Of a DNA stretch of 64,000 nt, positions 46,000 through 59,700 are shown one piece after another. The notes beneath the pieces are model-generated. The model saw nothing but the letters and a program-made list of their open reading frames with translations, searched no databases and was not told the origin of the DNA. How positions within the stretch are numbered: position 1 is the stretch's first letter; every line of letters starts with the position of its first letter. The position numbers were made by a program, and so were the translations under genes. The stretch comes from Toxoplasma gondii ME49 (Eukaryota; Apicomplexa; Conoidasida; Eucoccidiorida; Sarcocystidae): the NCBI RefSeq assembly GCF_000006565.2, contig NC_031475.1:3729192-3793191 (forward strand), given 5' to 3'.

Positions 46000-48023
46000 G
46001 TCCGCATGACGGCAGTGACTGAACCGAATGCAAAATAGCACACAGTTTCGTGTTGCACAAAACCCATTACATACCAGGTGTCGGCCGCAGTGACATCTGC
46101 CGGCTGCGTGTTCTGTATGATTCTTCCTTTTTCTTCGTTTTCCCATCACGGAGGAGTCCGCCCTTTGTTGAGTGAAAATATCAAGAGCGTACCCCTCTTC
46201 TCTTCTCTTCCTGGTTCTCGAGGTGAGTGCGACGACGACGATGTTCTGGCAGATTGCGTCACCTCTGACCACGGCAAAATTTAAGCTTGGCTGCGTAGGA
46301 CGATAAGTAGAAGCACGTCGTTGCGTTCGTCGCGTAAGGTGCGAAATTGTTGCAAGCTTGAAGTCCCACTCCTTTCTTTCTGACACAGTGTCCACGTTCT
46401 GCCAGGTCTCACTTGACGACACTCCGAATGTTTTTGCCCAGCGCAACAAACGCACAATAGTGAGTGTTTTGTTGCTGCCGCGTACAAAGTAAAAGTGTAC
46501 TGACAGTCAGTATCGTTACATGCCGATGTACGTCCAAGATCTTACGTTGCGTTCATCCTATTTTGTGGTTCGTTTTTATCCAGCCTCCTCCGGAACCGTT
46601 CAACCGCCCCATCCATTTTCTTAGGACGGCGCTGCCATGCCTGATACGACTGCAGGTCTCCAGTCAGGAACCTCCGGAGGCAAGAGTGAAGACCGACACT
46701 GAGCACTCGATGTGTTGTCGCACTGCGTAGAATATGACTTATACGTTCACTGTGGACTCGTCCGAGTCAGGGTCCGGGTATTCGTGTCTTTTTCTTCTAC
46801 GGCACCGATCCGTTGCAGCATTTAGCGCACCCTCGTAGTGCTGCTATATGTTGGTGGAAAACACGTAAAAAGTAGTATAGAGAACAGCGTGGCGGTCTCG
46901 TCCTGGAAAACGTGACGCCACAGCTTCTATTTTGCACATCCTGTGCTCGCGTCGAGGTGAGGGTTTTTTCATGAGAGACCGCGTGACTTCATTTTCTCTT
47001 CGCTTGTTCCTCTCCTTCAAACGCTTAATCTCCACATATTGTTTTCTTTCCGTTGTTTCTGTCAGCCGCTATTCCTTCGTGATACTTTCCATCCCCGTGG
47101 TGTTCTGCCTTTTGAACAATCTGGTGTCTTCGGTCACTTGCACGATTGCTTCTGATCGTTCACAGGGTTATCTCGTGCGCGTTCGCGTGTCCTGTGGTAC
47201 CAGGTAAACGCTTTATGCCCTACTTGTAGCCTCGCTCTGTGAGTAAGCACCATCATTGGAAAAAGTCATCAATCAAGCGTTGGCCTTCAGCGGAGCACTT
47301 TTTCTTCAGTCCTGTCTGTCTCACCGAATATACCGCCCATCCGTGTTACCCTCACTCGTCTACTTTGGTTTTGTCTTTCATGTCTCCGTGCTGGTCTCTC
47401 CTCTTCATCAATATTGCCCCCTCTTGTTTGTTTTCATCTTTCCTATTTGATCTGGTGACGGAGCAAGGCCACTCAAGTGATGCGGATGAGGAAAACAAGG
47501 AGACGGATGGCAAACAGTAGCAGGAATAGGAATATGGGAAAAGTCCCAACCTAGTCACAGTTTCCTAGAACCACTACTTCGTGGTCCATCCACCCTAGTG
47601 CAAGACAGAAGTCTGACTGGTAACGGAATTCAGGTGGCATGGATGTAGCGACAGGTGATTCCTCTGTTTATGGTTGTTTTTTAATTCAATCTTACTTGCA
47701 CAACGGCAGCCGCGAGGCAGGCATCTCATGTGTTTCCTACTTCGCCTTTCTGGCGACGATGCATGAGCTTTGATTCTTGAATAAACAGTTCCCTTTGTTC
47801 AGTACGTGTTGTGCCGTACGGGTCTTCCGGCAGTCCAAATATGCTTCTCGCGAATTCGGCGTCACTCTCGACAGCTCCACAAGGGTGCAGTATATCCGTT
47901 GCTGCCATACTACTGGTCCAACTATAGAAAGTCATGGATGGGAACGCCGGTTCGTCTCGTCGTTTTCTCTTCTCCTTTCCCCTGCTCCCCTCTGGCATAC
48001 ACAGAACATAGTCTCACGTGATA

Positions 48024-48054
<31 letters not shown>

Positions 48055-51000
48055 CGTCTATTCATACCTGCGCGTATATGCCCTTATGATAACCACAACG
48101 AGAGCCCGCCTCCTGCCACGGGCTGTCATCTCAGCTTTCGAGGCACACCCGGAGTTCCGCTGAAGCAGGCGTATGCTCCAGGATTGAGAGGAAAACCTGG
48201 CTGCTATCAAAACCCTGATTTGTACTTGGAGTTGATGGTGGAAAGGCGGCGTCAATTATGTCCTCTGGAATGCCTGTCCCAATTGAGTCGATCCCGGAAC
48301 ACGTACATTCGCCTTGTATGTTGTGGTTGCCAATCAATGCTTTAGAATGCGGCATTATTCCTGACACGTGTAGCACCTATTGAACAATGTTTGCGGTCAA
48401 CCAGGAAAACAGATACGAACGAGTCTTGCCCGGTGGTCGGGCACCCCTACAGAGAGCGGCACAATGCTTCCTGTCTGTGGCGCAGAGCATTACGGCTTCG
48501 TACATGTGCACGTCAGGCTGTCCACGAGACACACCATTCTGGTCCTATCACTGTAATGCGTGCATATCGAGTTTGAGCAAGATCACACAGTACTGCACTG
48601 GTACCTAGACCACCGCTTGGGAGTCCATCTCATGGATCGCGACGCCGTCGATGCTGCAGAGTTGCGGGTGGCACTGCTTACGCACTCTTTACGCAAACGA
48701 TCTCATCTCACCTATCACAGGTGGAGACACAAAAACCAGAGAGCACGGGATGGCGCTGTCACAACTGATATGGCTGTCAAAATTGCGGTGGATAAACAGA
48801 ATCAGAAATGTCCTGACTGTTGGCTGCTGTGATCAGTGTTGAGAGTGGAGGTTTTTGTGAGGTCCAGAAAACGTACCGAGCTCCCTGCCCCTTGGATGAC
48901 CGGGAGGAACCGTATGTCTGTCCTCACTTCATTGTTGGTAGAATCTAGAGCGGACCTGAAGTTATGAGCGGAATTCATGAGTCGAATACGGAAAAAAGAT
49001 GCCCGGAAATGAAAGAGCTAGTACTGAGTCAAAAGGGCAGGACATCACGAAAAGTCCTGTTGACAGGGCGAGCTTATCAGCAAACGAATGTCAACAAATG
49101 AAATGTCTGTCTTGGGAAAAGGCTGTTAGGGCTCAGCCCTCAATGTGCGCACAGACCGTGCGAAAGACAATAATTTACACAACCACCTGGGTGTATTGCT
49201 GTTGTGCAAGCAAGCACCGATGTTTATCCTCGAGTGATGTACTGTAGCTGAGACTACATAAACGATTGTCCAAATGTCGTAAGCCTCTTCCCACGAAAAG
49301 AGCCATAGCCAATCATCTGGTGAAATCTACGTATACGAGCGAGTTGTTTACATATGTGTGTCTGTACATGCTGTTTCATACCCCAACGGTCGGTTCCTAG
49401 GAATATCTGCCAGTCTGTTTCCAGGCCTTCTGACAGTCTATTGTGTACCATCTCTTTACACTGGGATTCATGCGCGTATTGTGTTCCTATGCTCGTCTGC
49501 ATGACAACTCACCTGTCTGCAGTTAAGCCGCAGAAGAATCGCGTATACTCTTTATCGTGGGGTGTTATAACTTGGCCCTGTGCAAGTAGTCGGCACTTCA
49601 GGGCTGTATACCTGAATTCAGGCAATCATAGAAATTGTGATAACATAAAACAGACAGTAACTCCAGTTACACCATACAAACGACCCGGATGGTTTCCACT
49701 GTTTTACGTCGTACACGTCGCCACTGAGTTTTTTGAAAGTCATTGCAGCTGATGGTTTTGTGTCTACGACGACACTCGGGTTATTCCACACCGATCAGTT
49801 TTTATGGTAATGTATGGTAAGTCTATATCAGTCGTACTCGCAGTCAGAAGCTGCTGTTTTTTGGATGCGATTACGTTGGGTACAATCACACATGGATTCG
49901 GCCAATGCACAAATGACTCAAGTATTAGTTTGCGCGTGCTCTCCTTTCTTCATGTTCGTATGCGGTTGACGGAGAACAAGCGGCGAGCATGTTCAATTTG
50001 ATTCAGCTTCTTGTGGGCAGCCCTCATTCCGACTGCGCTTCCACACTCATATGGCTACATACCGGCACACTGTTCCTTCTACACAATTCGTATCATACCG
50101 GAGTGGATGTCTCCCGCATAGGCTTGCGGTGTTGAAAGTAACACATCGAGACCACACTTGGTGGGACGCATGTCGACAACATGGTAATGAAACATTAGGA
50201 CCGATGAACCTCATCTGACATACACGAGAAAACACGACGCCGTGCAACGCTCAGCCGGTACTTAATACCCTTTCAATGTTAGCTTAATACCTACCATAAC
50301 AACACAAAGATTGAATCGTGCCACTCTGCTCTTCAACAACGGCGAAGCACTTTCGCGCCACGCGTAGTGCCTGCCGAGTCGCTCAAATGGAAAGCCATGC
50401 AGAGGCTTTACGAAATGCAGTCTTGTGCACGAGTGTTCAGATTCTACTATCGGCCCCAATGTGACCTCTCCATTCAAATATAGTCTTTGGTTATGGGGGC
50501 TTTGCAGAACTTACAGGAAAAAGACGGGCCAGCTCTCACGCACGGTGGTACCTGCGGGCGGTACACAGCCGCACAAGTGTTCTGCTGCCGGGGATGGACT
50601 TGAATGTGTATGCTTCCACAGCGGTAGTGGCACCATGAAAAATTAGTTTACACCATGATTGCTCGATTTCTCACTATCTAATCATAATCCATTGAACAAC
50701 AATTTAAGGAATCTCCCCGACAAGTGATCATGAAACGTTGTGACTAGAACAATCGCAGGATACCCGGCTCATTGCTTTTTATTCTGTTGCACTCTGTCCA
50801 GGTAGTTCATCTTCTACATGAACTCTCATTTCTGCTATGATGTGCTGGCAAGATATATCTGAGATATGGCAAACGAAGACACTCGCGATGCAAACCACTA
50901 GTCCACATTGAGACATGTACCTTTCCCCAAAACGTCAATTGGCCAGAAGGATGACTGAGGGATACAAAAAGAAACGGCAGCACGTTGCGGAGAAGCAAAA

Positions 51001-53013
51001 AGATCATTGCCAAAACCATAGCACTTTGCCTAAGGACTGAGGCGTTTTTTCCCCGAGAAATATGAATACCTCTGGAAGAAGGACTCCCTAGAGCAGGGAC
51101 GCCACATCTTACATAGCCCTGCTGCGCAGCTGTACTGTCTGTGGTGTGTCAAATGAGCTTTGGTGTTCCCGAATCGGCTACGGGAGGCGCGGACGGCTTT
51201 TCGTGTTTTCGTACCGTCCGCTTCAGGTATGCTGGATTCATGGAGACAGTGCAAGCCTTAGCTATCGCGAAGCGGCAGAATAGGAAACTGTAGTAAAAGC
51301 CTGCTAAGCACCATAGCCCCACTGCTTCAGCAACTGTCGTTATGCAGATCTCCAGTCTGTGTATAAAATGAGACCGACGCTCTAGACGGTAAAAGCGATC
51401 CTTGTACTAGGCAACGGGTGGCTGGCTCAGAAGAACATATTTGTTGTCGCAGTTCATCTGAAGCGTCTGTTTAACACGTGAGCGACTGTTCATTCCATGG
51501 GATATTCATTTCCACATTTGCCTCTGGAGTTCATCTCACCCCTGCTAGCCGTGCCAAATTGTGCCTCGCTGCACCGCCTCCAAATGGGTTTAGCATCCGC
51601 GCGCAAGCCCGGGGGCCAGGATACGCGCGTCAGACCGACTGAGGCTGATCGAGCCTCGCGCTATTTATCCTTCATCGAGGCAGCAAACACATCCTTGAAG
51701 CCCAGCGGTTTCTTTTTATGTGAAGTTGACTGGTGGAGGCTCACTTGGGCGCCGTGAAGATATCGGCAAAACTGGAGATGCACGTCGACATTTTGTTCTT
51801 CGACGTTTCGTTCGCCACCAATTGTGCTCGGGGCACTGTGGGGCATTCCGTATTACTTTTAGCAGCGGCAGAAGACCACGCCGTTTTTTCTTGCAGTCTC
51901 CTGTTTCCCGCCTGATATTCTGAGTCCATCAACAAGTAAGGGAGTTCCTGGTATCCTCACTCGTTCGTCGTCGATAGCTGCAGTTGTAGCCTTGCCTATT
52001 TTGACGGGACATGGGTCTAGCAGCTTGCCGCTTCTAGCGCCCACCAGTTACAGGCGTGCCAAAGAATATACGAGGGCATTTTTGGGATCTCCCTTCCTTC
52101 ACGGAGAGCAAGCGAACCCTCCTTGTCGAAATGGTACCCTTGTCTCTACGACGTTGTCTCTCGGGAAGAAACCTGCCGATCAAAACCTGGGTTGCCGATC
52201 TCGCTCAAATTCGTATATGACATTCAAATTTGCACCTTCAAAAGCTGCTTCGAAGCATGAAGTATGAGCCGAATAGTGGCAGTTTGGTTAACTGGAATCA
52301 TATTCAGTATCCTCTTGTGCATGCTACAGCAGCCTCTTCCGTCTTCTTGAAGCATGGAAATTACGATGCGTGCTATAACCGCCGTACTGTACTCTGTAAG
52401 AGTTTGCCGAAACTTTTTCGCGACCGTCTAGCGTTGACACGCCCAGAGAAAGGAATGATACTGTGAAGGACTCAAGTAATCCTGAGCGAACTGGTGCAGA
52501 AACGTGTCCCGATGGAAGCTTGTACACGCGATCCCACTTCTCACATCTCATACAGTTTACGATTGAGACACCACTAGACGTTTTATTCAGATTTCCCGAT
52601 GCTTTCCGTGGACGATTGCTTTTGATATGATTTGTATTTATTGTCCTGACTTTGTTAGCCACGTTGTTTTGTTTGTTGTGCTTCCTACACTGTCCACTTC
52701 TTTCCTTTTCCATTTGTCGCCATTTTTCGTGTCTCTCTTCCTTTCGCCTTGCATTGTATTTCATTTCGTCTGTTGTGGTTCCTCCAACTACATTCATGCA
52801 TGTAGCATGCTGCTATTGGTGTCATCTCCGGACGCCTTCTACTTAGTTTACGGGTTCGAAATAAAGTGCCGTTTCGGGTGCACACGGTCATGGTGCTTTC
52901 GACGAAGAAACATTGATTCACCACGCCATCCCTACCCGCTTCGGGTCCTCAGACGAGCCCTCGGCCTCTTGATTCCCGGTCTCATTATCCTTATTTAACC
53001 ATTTCCGCTTCAG
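46000..53013 (+). other. Intergenic spacer between copies 2 and 3
   Basis: Almost identical to 17316-22150 in its first 4.8 kb and about 5-10 per cent different after that. On the - strand 45979-46455 a 158-codon frame is open here but broken by a single base in the other spacer, so I treat it as chance. No supported gene. Confidence 0.4.
48028..48055. repeat. (TA)n microsatellite in spacer, longer allele
   Basis: Four bases (two TA units) longer than the run at 19346-19369, in otherwise near-identical sequence. Confidence 0.85.
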
Positions 53014-53751
53014 GACCGCAGCGAAGAGCGACAATGTATCCTTCCATCCAAAACGAACTGGACGCGCCAAGCGCCAAGCAGGCATGGCATGCCGAGTCAC
53101 CTCCTATGAACTCATCTCCTGCAGAGGAGCCTCCGGATGCCCTGACTGTGACAGCGTTGAGGACTCGCGTTGTCACATCCAGACGAAAACATCTACACCG
53201 GATGACACGTTCGCCAAGACATGACGGCTCGACAATCTTCCGTTCTGTTGCTCGGGCAATGCTTGTGGGTACGATTCTCGCTGCGTCTGTGGTAGCTCTA
53301 AGGCTCTTTTATGTAACATGTGTGCTTGGTGCGAACCGAGCCTCTTCACATTCTGCGATTTCAGCAGCGCGGTCACTCACCGCATTGCCTCTATCTTCTT
53401 ATGCTCCTGCATTGTCTGCCCGACTAGGGGACGGAATCGTTCCCGGTCAGCGCCCTCGGCAACTCGCAGACACACCGCCTCGTGACCCTAGCGACGGCTT
53501 CCCTCATAACGGTTCTGTAATCTGTCAGGCGGAAGAGGGGTCTGGCGGAAACAGATCACAGTCACAGGGAACAACCGGAGGGACGACGCTACGCATACAC
53601 AAAGGATCACGTGCAGGCAGTGGCAGCAGCAAATACGCAGAGACGCCGCGAGGTCGTCGCCCACGCCGAAAGGCAGTCCGAGAACGTCCAGAAAGGGAAG
53701 TGGAGGACGAAGATGTACGACGCTCGGAAACAAACAAAACACCTATTGAAG
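53014..53751 (+). CDS. Membrane-anchor exon, copy 3
   Basis: A CTTCAG acceptor ends at 53013, and ATG at 53034 starts MYPSIQNELDAPSAKQAWH. The membrane segment (VARAMLVGTILAASVVALRL) follows a basic stretch, as in copy 2, and NGS and NRS sequons follow. One residue longer than copy 2. The upstream in-frame ATG of copy 2 reads ACG here, so translation must start at 53034 or in an earlier exon. The phase-1 donor is GTTCGT, with the same uncertainty as in copy 2. Confidence 0.6.
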
Positions 53752-56700
53752 GTTCGTAAGTTGTTAGATGTTTGTGTGCTTCTTCCTGCGGCTGTGCGCG
53801 GTAGTCCAAGTTCAGTCAGGAGGCGCTGTGAAGGCACCATGTTCCTTAGTTTGCTGTGTTTACCTCTGGACCTGTTCTGTTTGGTTCCTCGATTACCATA
53901 CCCGCTCCTGGTTTATCACACTTTCGGTACCTCATCTACAGCAAAGCAAGATGCCGAGCTCACTTCCCAGGTGACTAAATCATCTGTCATGTGTTTTTTC
54001 CTCTCCCTTGTCATCACGTCGGATACGCTCTGGCTCCTTCACTGTTTTTTAGTTTATTTCCCAGGTCCCCTATTGGACACCATTCCCTATTTCGATTCCC
54101 CCATTTTCTGTTTGCTGGGCACTGCCACTTCTAGCGCTACTCTGTATATTTTGTTTGAGCATCCTCGTTCGTCTCCTCATCCTTAAAAAACAGAGTATCC
54201 TTGTCACGTACTCTTCGGTGCCGCCCGGGCATTGAAATGTGGTGTCTGCACATGACTGACATTCACATCGATGCCCATCGCATCTCGCACAGGTCATGGT
54301 GAGGCTCCCCTGCGGCGCGACAAACGCAAGAGGCGGCAGGCTGTGAGCGAGGCAAAAGAAGATGAAGGCGCTGATAAAGCAGAACATGGCAGAAAAAAAA
54401 GGAGAAAGAAAGGTGCATCAGAAAGGGAAAGTCAACCTTTCATGGATCCAAATTTCGTCGACGAGTACGCAAACCTAACCAAAGAAGAGTTGGAGCCCCT
54501 GATTGTTGAGCCAAGCGACATTCCTGACCGTAGGTCACGAAACATGTGACGTGCTGTGCAGTGTTCGTGAACAGAAATGCTCAACAGACATCTACGTGAC
54601 ATGCAACAAGTGGTCAGTCACACAATCGTGACTAACATCCGATTCTTGGCAGACCCGCCTGTTAGCGGCTCGATTTGCGTCCCACGGATGATGCAGCGTA
54701 GATGACCAGAAGAACTGTGGTAAGCTGAAAGAATGGAACTGCTTCAGAAGGTGTCGAAACACAGGAAATAGGTTCCGGACTACGTCGCTCGAGCTGCACA
54801 GAGCTGAATGTGCGATCGGTTGATCTAGTGCGAGTTCGTCTGCAATACAAAGTATATCTCTGCTTTTGCGTCGTAGGATTCGATATCCAACCAAGTATCT
54901 TTGACTCTGCCGCACTCGTGCCAAGCAGCACGAACACGGTCTCGTTTTGTGTGATGAGGTCCGCTGTCTGCCTTACCCTTGTCTTCCACCATTTGTGGAC
55001 TTTAGTGCCGCGCAAATCCTCTCTTCGCGCCTCTACTACGCACCCTGACCGTCCAGTGTTTGGACTCTATTTTCCTGCTTTCTGTTTTGTATCCAGGAGA
55101 GCGACTGGTTGAGTGGTATGATGCGTACACGAAGATTATGCTGTGGTTGACTAGAAGCATAACCAAACGACAGTGGGGTTTCGAGGGACAGGTACGCGAC
55201 AGCTCCGCACTCAGTACAGTACTCCGCCTTGTGGCGAGGGCTATCTACGTGAGTACGCATTTCAGGCTATTGCACAATCGTCTACCACAGTGTCCAGATC
55301 CATCTGTGGAAAAGGCGGCCATGGCTATGCACAACCGATTGCAAGGATGCATTACGCGGAAACTTATCAGGGGACTCGGTGTGGAGGCAGCCTTCTGCAT
55401 GCCTCAAATCGAAGAGGTCCTGCTTCGAGTGGCAGTGGGCGCGTCACGAGGGGCTCATGGCCCCATCGCGAGCGGTTCGATGCGGACACCAACAGCGATC
55501 TCTGTCGCGTCACTCTCCGGACAAATCCACCGCGTATTATCGCGGCGGATAGTTGGTAAGATACGCGAGAGAATCATCATGCTACCGTGGTAGTAATGCG
55601 GCAAGACAGCAAATGAGCAGAGCTGCTTTCTTCTGCCTGGCGTCGTGATATAAACAAATAGAGGAGGCTACGACAGAGCGTCTCAACGGCGGCATGAGCA
55701 CAGCTGAACGAATTTCAACAGGCGTACGCAATCGGTACAGTGGTCGTCGATAATATACGTCCACGTAGACGACTCCACATGTATGCCGGCAGAAACCCAA
55801 CCATCATGTGACCCACGGAGCTGCATGTTCATGTGTCTGGTCCCCATGGTCGAAGCAGGCTTTGCATGCACCCTGCATACCATTGTCGTGCTTTCATGAC
55901 TTGAAGCGTGTGCCCGTCCCTCATACTACCGTATTTTGCCCGGCTATGTCGCGAGGCTGACGGCCTATTCACGTGTGCATGAACCGGACAGATTCAGGCA
56001 TGCGGATCAATAAATATGTCCCCTTCTGTGTTGCTGTCGGATACCTGAGCGATCAGTGTACCAGAGCGCAAACCGTTTAAAATAGCACGGTGCATAGCCA
56101 TCTTCACGTTCATCCATTTGGCTACTAAAATGCATCTCCCAAAAAGTGGTGCCTGTAAACGTATATTTAAGCAGTTGGGGAATTATTCATGTACTTCGTG
56201 TTCCCCTCATTCCTCCATTCACCTCTGCTGTCAACCGCCTGCGTAAGACAAGATGATAAATGCAGCAGCCGTCTGTTCGATATTTCCAGATACGTCCATC
56301 AGTTTCCGTTAACCTACGTATGTGCGTTGTCTGATGTTTTACGTGTTCCCCTCCATCTCCTCGATGTGACGGTAAACGCAGCCAAAACATCGGCGACCTC
56401 AACGAACTACGGATGGGGTCGTTCAATGTAACCCACGTGACCACAAGCATGAAGTAGACAGTCACGTGCCTTTTTCTATGGACGAATAGATTGGATGTGC
56501 GTGTTGGGCATGCACGATTGAACGACGGCTAGTTGACTTACTGCTCGCGCAGGGCTGCAGGATGAAGAGTCTGTGTGACTGTGCAAGTGAAGCTCGGGCT
56601 ACCCGTGTTTGCATCCTCATATGTATCGCTGTACAAGACTGGCGTGCAGCCGAAAAGAAACCAGTACCGCACCACGGCTTCGTCACGGGCGTTGAGCAGG

Positions 56701-59700
56701 AGCCCTGAGTAGCGGAGACGTCTACCAGAGCGTACCAACCGACGTAAAGGGCCTTCTCTGCTACGCAGGAACACTCCTCACTGCGACACGGTCATAGCGA
56801 CGCTGACAGCGAAACAGCTGCAAGGTGGTGTGGCGGCCGGATGTTGGAGAAGACGTGCTGAAAATCCAAGAAGATGTCGGAGTCTCGGTTGTGGGACACG
56901 ACGAGTATATGCACCGCCCTTCGTCGTTTCCCCACGTCCCTGCAGTGTGCCAGGTCTCCCTTGAACTACACGTGTGTATTAGTATGCATATGAACGTATG
57001 CTGCCGTTTCTGGTTTCCTGTTTGCAGATCTGGGCATGCGTATGTCTGGCAGGCAACCGTTGCTTGACATCAGAGAGTTTCTACGTAGGCACCCAAATAT
57101 ATCTGCCGGTGAGCACCAAAGAAGCAGACGACGGCGAGGCAACAAACTCTCCAGACGAATGGAGAAAGAGCGCTCAAATACCAGGAAGATCGGAAGAAAT
57201 ACACTGCGGACTGGCGGTCGATCTGTTTTTTGTGGCCTCGTTCAACTGGACTGCTGGTGTTCCTGGCGTTGTCAATCGGTTCTTCTTCGGGGAGCATAGA
57301 CTGCGGCACGGTGCACTGCCGTAGCATGCTGTTTTATTGTATTCAACTTCCTTCACTGTGGCTAGGAGTCTGCATCAATTTTAATTTCATGCTTCCGTTT
57401 TGTGCTGCGTTCTCTGCGTGAGTTAAAACCTTCCAGTATATGCGTTGTCTCACGTCTGCCTGCAGCCATCCCAGAGACCTCTTTGCTAAAAGAGGCAATC
57501 AGAGAAGCTGAGTCAGGTCAGGCGAGATGCCGAAACACCCATAATCGCATCTTGTTCTTTCGATGGCCAACATGCTCATGAGCTTTCCTCTGCAGAATTT
57601 TTTATTCACGGGATGCATCGTCTCACACCCCGACGTCGCTGCCTTCAAAAGTCTCAGCTGTGTCTGCGGCCACTAGGCCGCACACTACGGTTGCTCTGAA
57701 CTACTGCGTGAACAGTTGTCCAAGTATCGCAACGGCAGCGTGGATCCCCGGCATGCATGAGACGCGCGTGGACGTATGCATATGAATTCCTACACACAGC
57801 ATGAAGGAGGTTTTCTGTTCTGGTATTCCCAATTTGTTCTTTCGAATACCCGTACGCATATGGGTTCCGGTGACCAAGGGTTCGAGTGGTTATAGACAAA
57901 CCGAACCACAGCAGGACCGTGACAGACCCGTAATGAATTCTTTCTTGTGATCAAGGCCTTTAGCGTGGCTAGCGCAAGGCGTGTAGTCCTCTAGGTGTCC
58001 AGCTGCGTACAGTGACTGGCAAAAACGTCACTGACTCCTGCTCACGAATCGATATATTCTGTGCCCCACGTTTGCACGCAGATCAACTCGGAGCCGACTC
58101 AAGACCGTCTACGCCACTGAAAGCCTCCATCCCGCAGACGCATGAGGATTTCTTTGCCCTCGCACAGGAATTATTCACCCCCGACATTCCCTATAGAGGT
58201 CAGTTCTCTCATGCACTGCTGATGCCGCTGCCGCTGAGACTGTTGACGCCGAAAAGCCTTTTGTCCCGATGCTGTTGGTCTGGCTTCCTTGTACGTATGG
58301 GACCGTTGAAATGCGACTGTGTCGAACCGTGTCGACATTTCGTATAGGTACATTCACGGCTTAGATAGGTAGCTTCTGCGGATGAGAACATATTAGGAGG
58401 CTCTACAGAGCGTATGCTTCCCGCTGAATGGAAATGTCAGATCCGACCTGGGTTGACGTGCCTGAAAACACAGATAAATACACGAACACACTTGTCTACC
58501 TCTACGCACGTACACATGTATTGCCAGGAGCTTCCATGATGCTGCCTACGGAACCAGCATGATGAGTTTCGATCGTCCTTGCGCATGCCCACCATACGTT
58601 AGCTAGCCCAGAATGTCTTCGGCACGTTCTCTCATTCTGTCATCTTTTTCTCTAAACGTCTGTGACGTGCCCTTCCATACATTTGACAACGGGTAAAAAT
58701 CCTGGATCACGTCGTCGCCTTTACAGCTCTCTCTCCTCCGATGCGTTCCCCTGATGGCGTATGCAGCTTGCGGATGTTGCGATAGCCAGGTATATTGTTT
58801 TACTTCATTAGATATTTTTTCATTCCTTCATTAATATGTGCGTGTGGCAGCGAAAGGTACGGGTCTGTGTAGTTATGCTGGTATGTCAACATCTCTTCAC
58901 TGTACCTTAACCATATTGCTGTGGAATGATCTTACGCATAGCTGAGCCTTCACACGTCTGGAGTGCATTGCTGACGCAACTGGGAAACGAACTGCGAGCT
59001 AGCATCACAAGGAGCCACCGGAATTTGCAGCTGGAGAAAGGGACAAAAGGAATGAACGGCTTACTCCGCCATGTCACGCGCGGGTTAATAGGTATCGCGC
59101 GGGCGGCACATTTAGCTAAATATTTCCCGTCCCTGAAAAAGCACTCCATCTTTTTAAATCTGCGGGCGTCAATCCACACAGTGTGGGCTTCGCTTAAAAT
59201 ATGGAGCTCCGCTGCTGAACGTCTCGAGGCTCTGCTACTACGCCACGGCCTCGCCGCAACGGTGCGATGGAGGCAAAATGCAGCGAAGGCATCTGAAAGC
59301 CGGGTGAACATGCGAAATCGGCTTCAGCTTGTTGAAAAAGGTGGGCATGTTGCGACACGTCCCAACTAAACGATACACCAGCCCGTGGAAAGAGGAAACT
59401 GCAGACGCTAGGTCACCAGGATACCTAGGCAGCACACTGATCATTTAAATACAGCTGCTACATTACTCTGTGCGTTTTGAGGTGCAGTCGAGACTCGTAA
59501 ACGATTGCCGGATGCCCCTTCTGCGTGCAACATTTGCAACGTAACTGTATAGAGGATTTTCGCATTTGGGGTATCGTCCATATGATTGAGGAAGGTTTGC
59601 TGAGAGCGGAAACATAGAGCATAGCGAAAGCAAATATTGATGTGAAACGCCCCTAATGTCGAGGCTTCACGAGGGGGAGAATGAGCTTCACCGTGTCGCC

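Noticed and set aside
45979..46455. 158-codon open frame on the - strand
   Set aside because: The near-identical spacer at 17295-17772 has a one-base difference that breaks it, and no splice context or homology supports coding.
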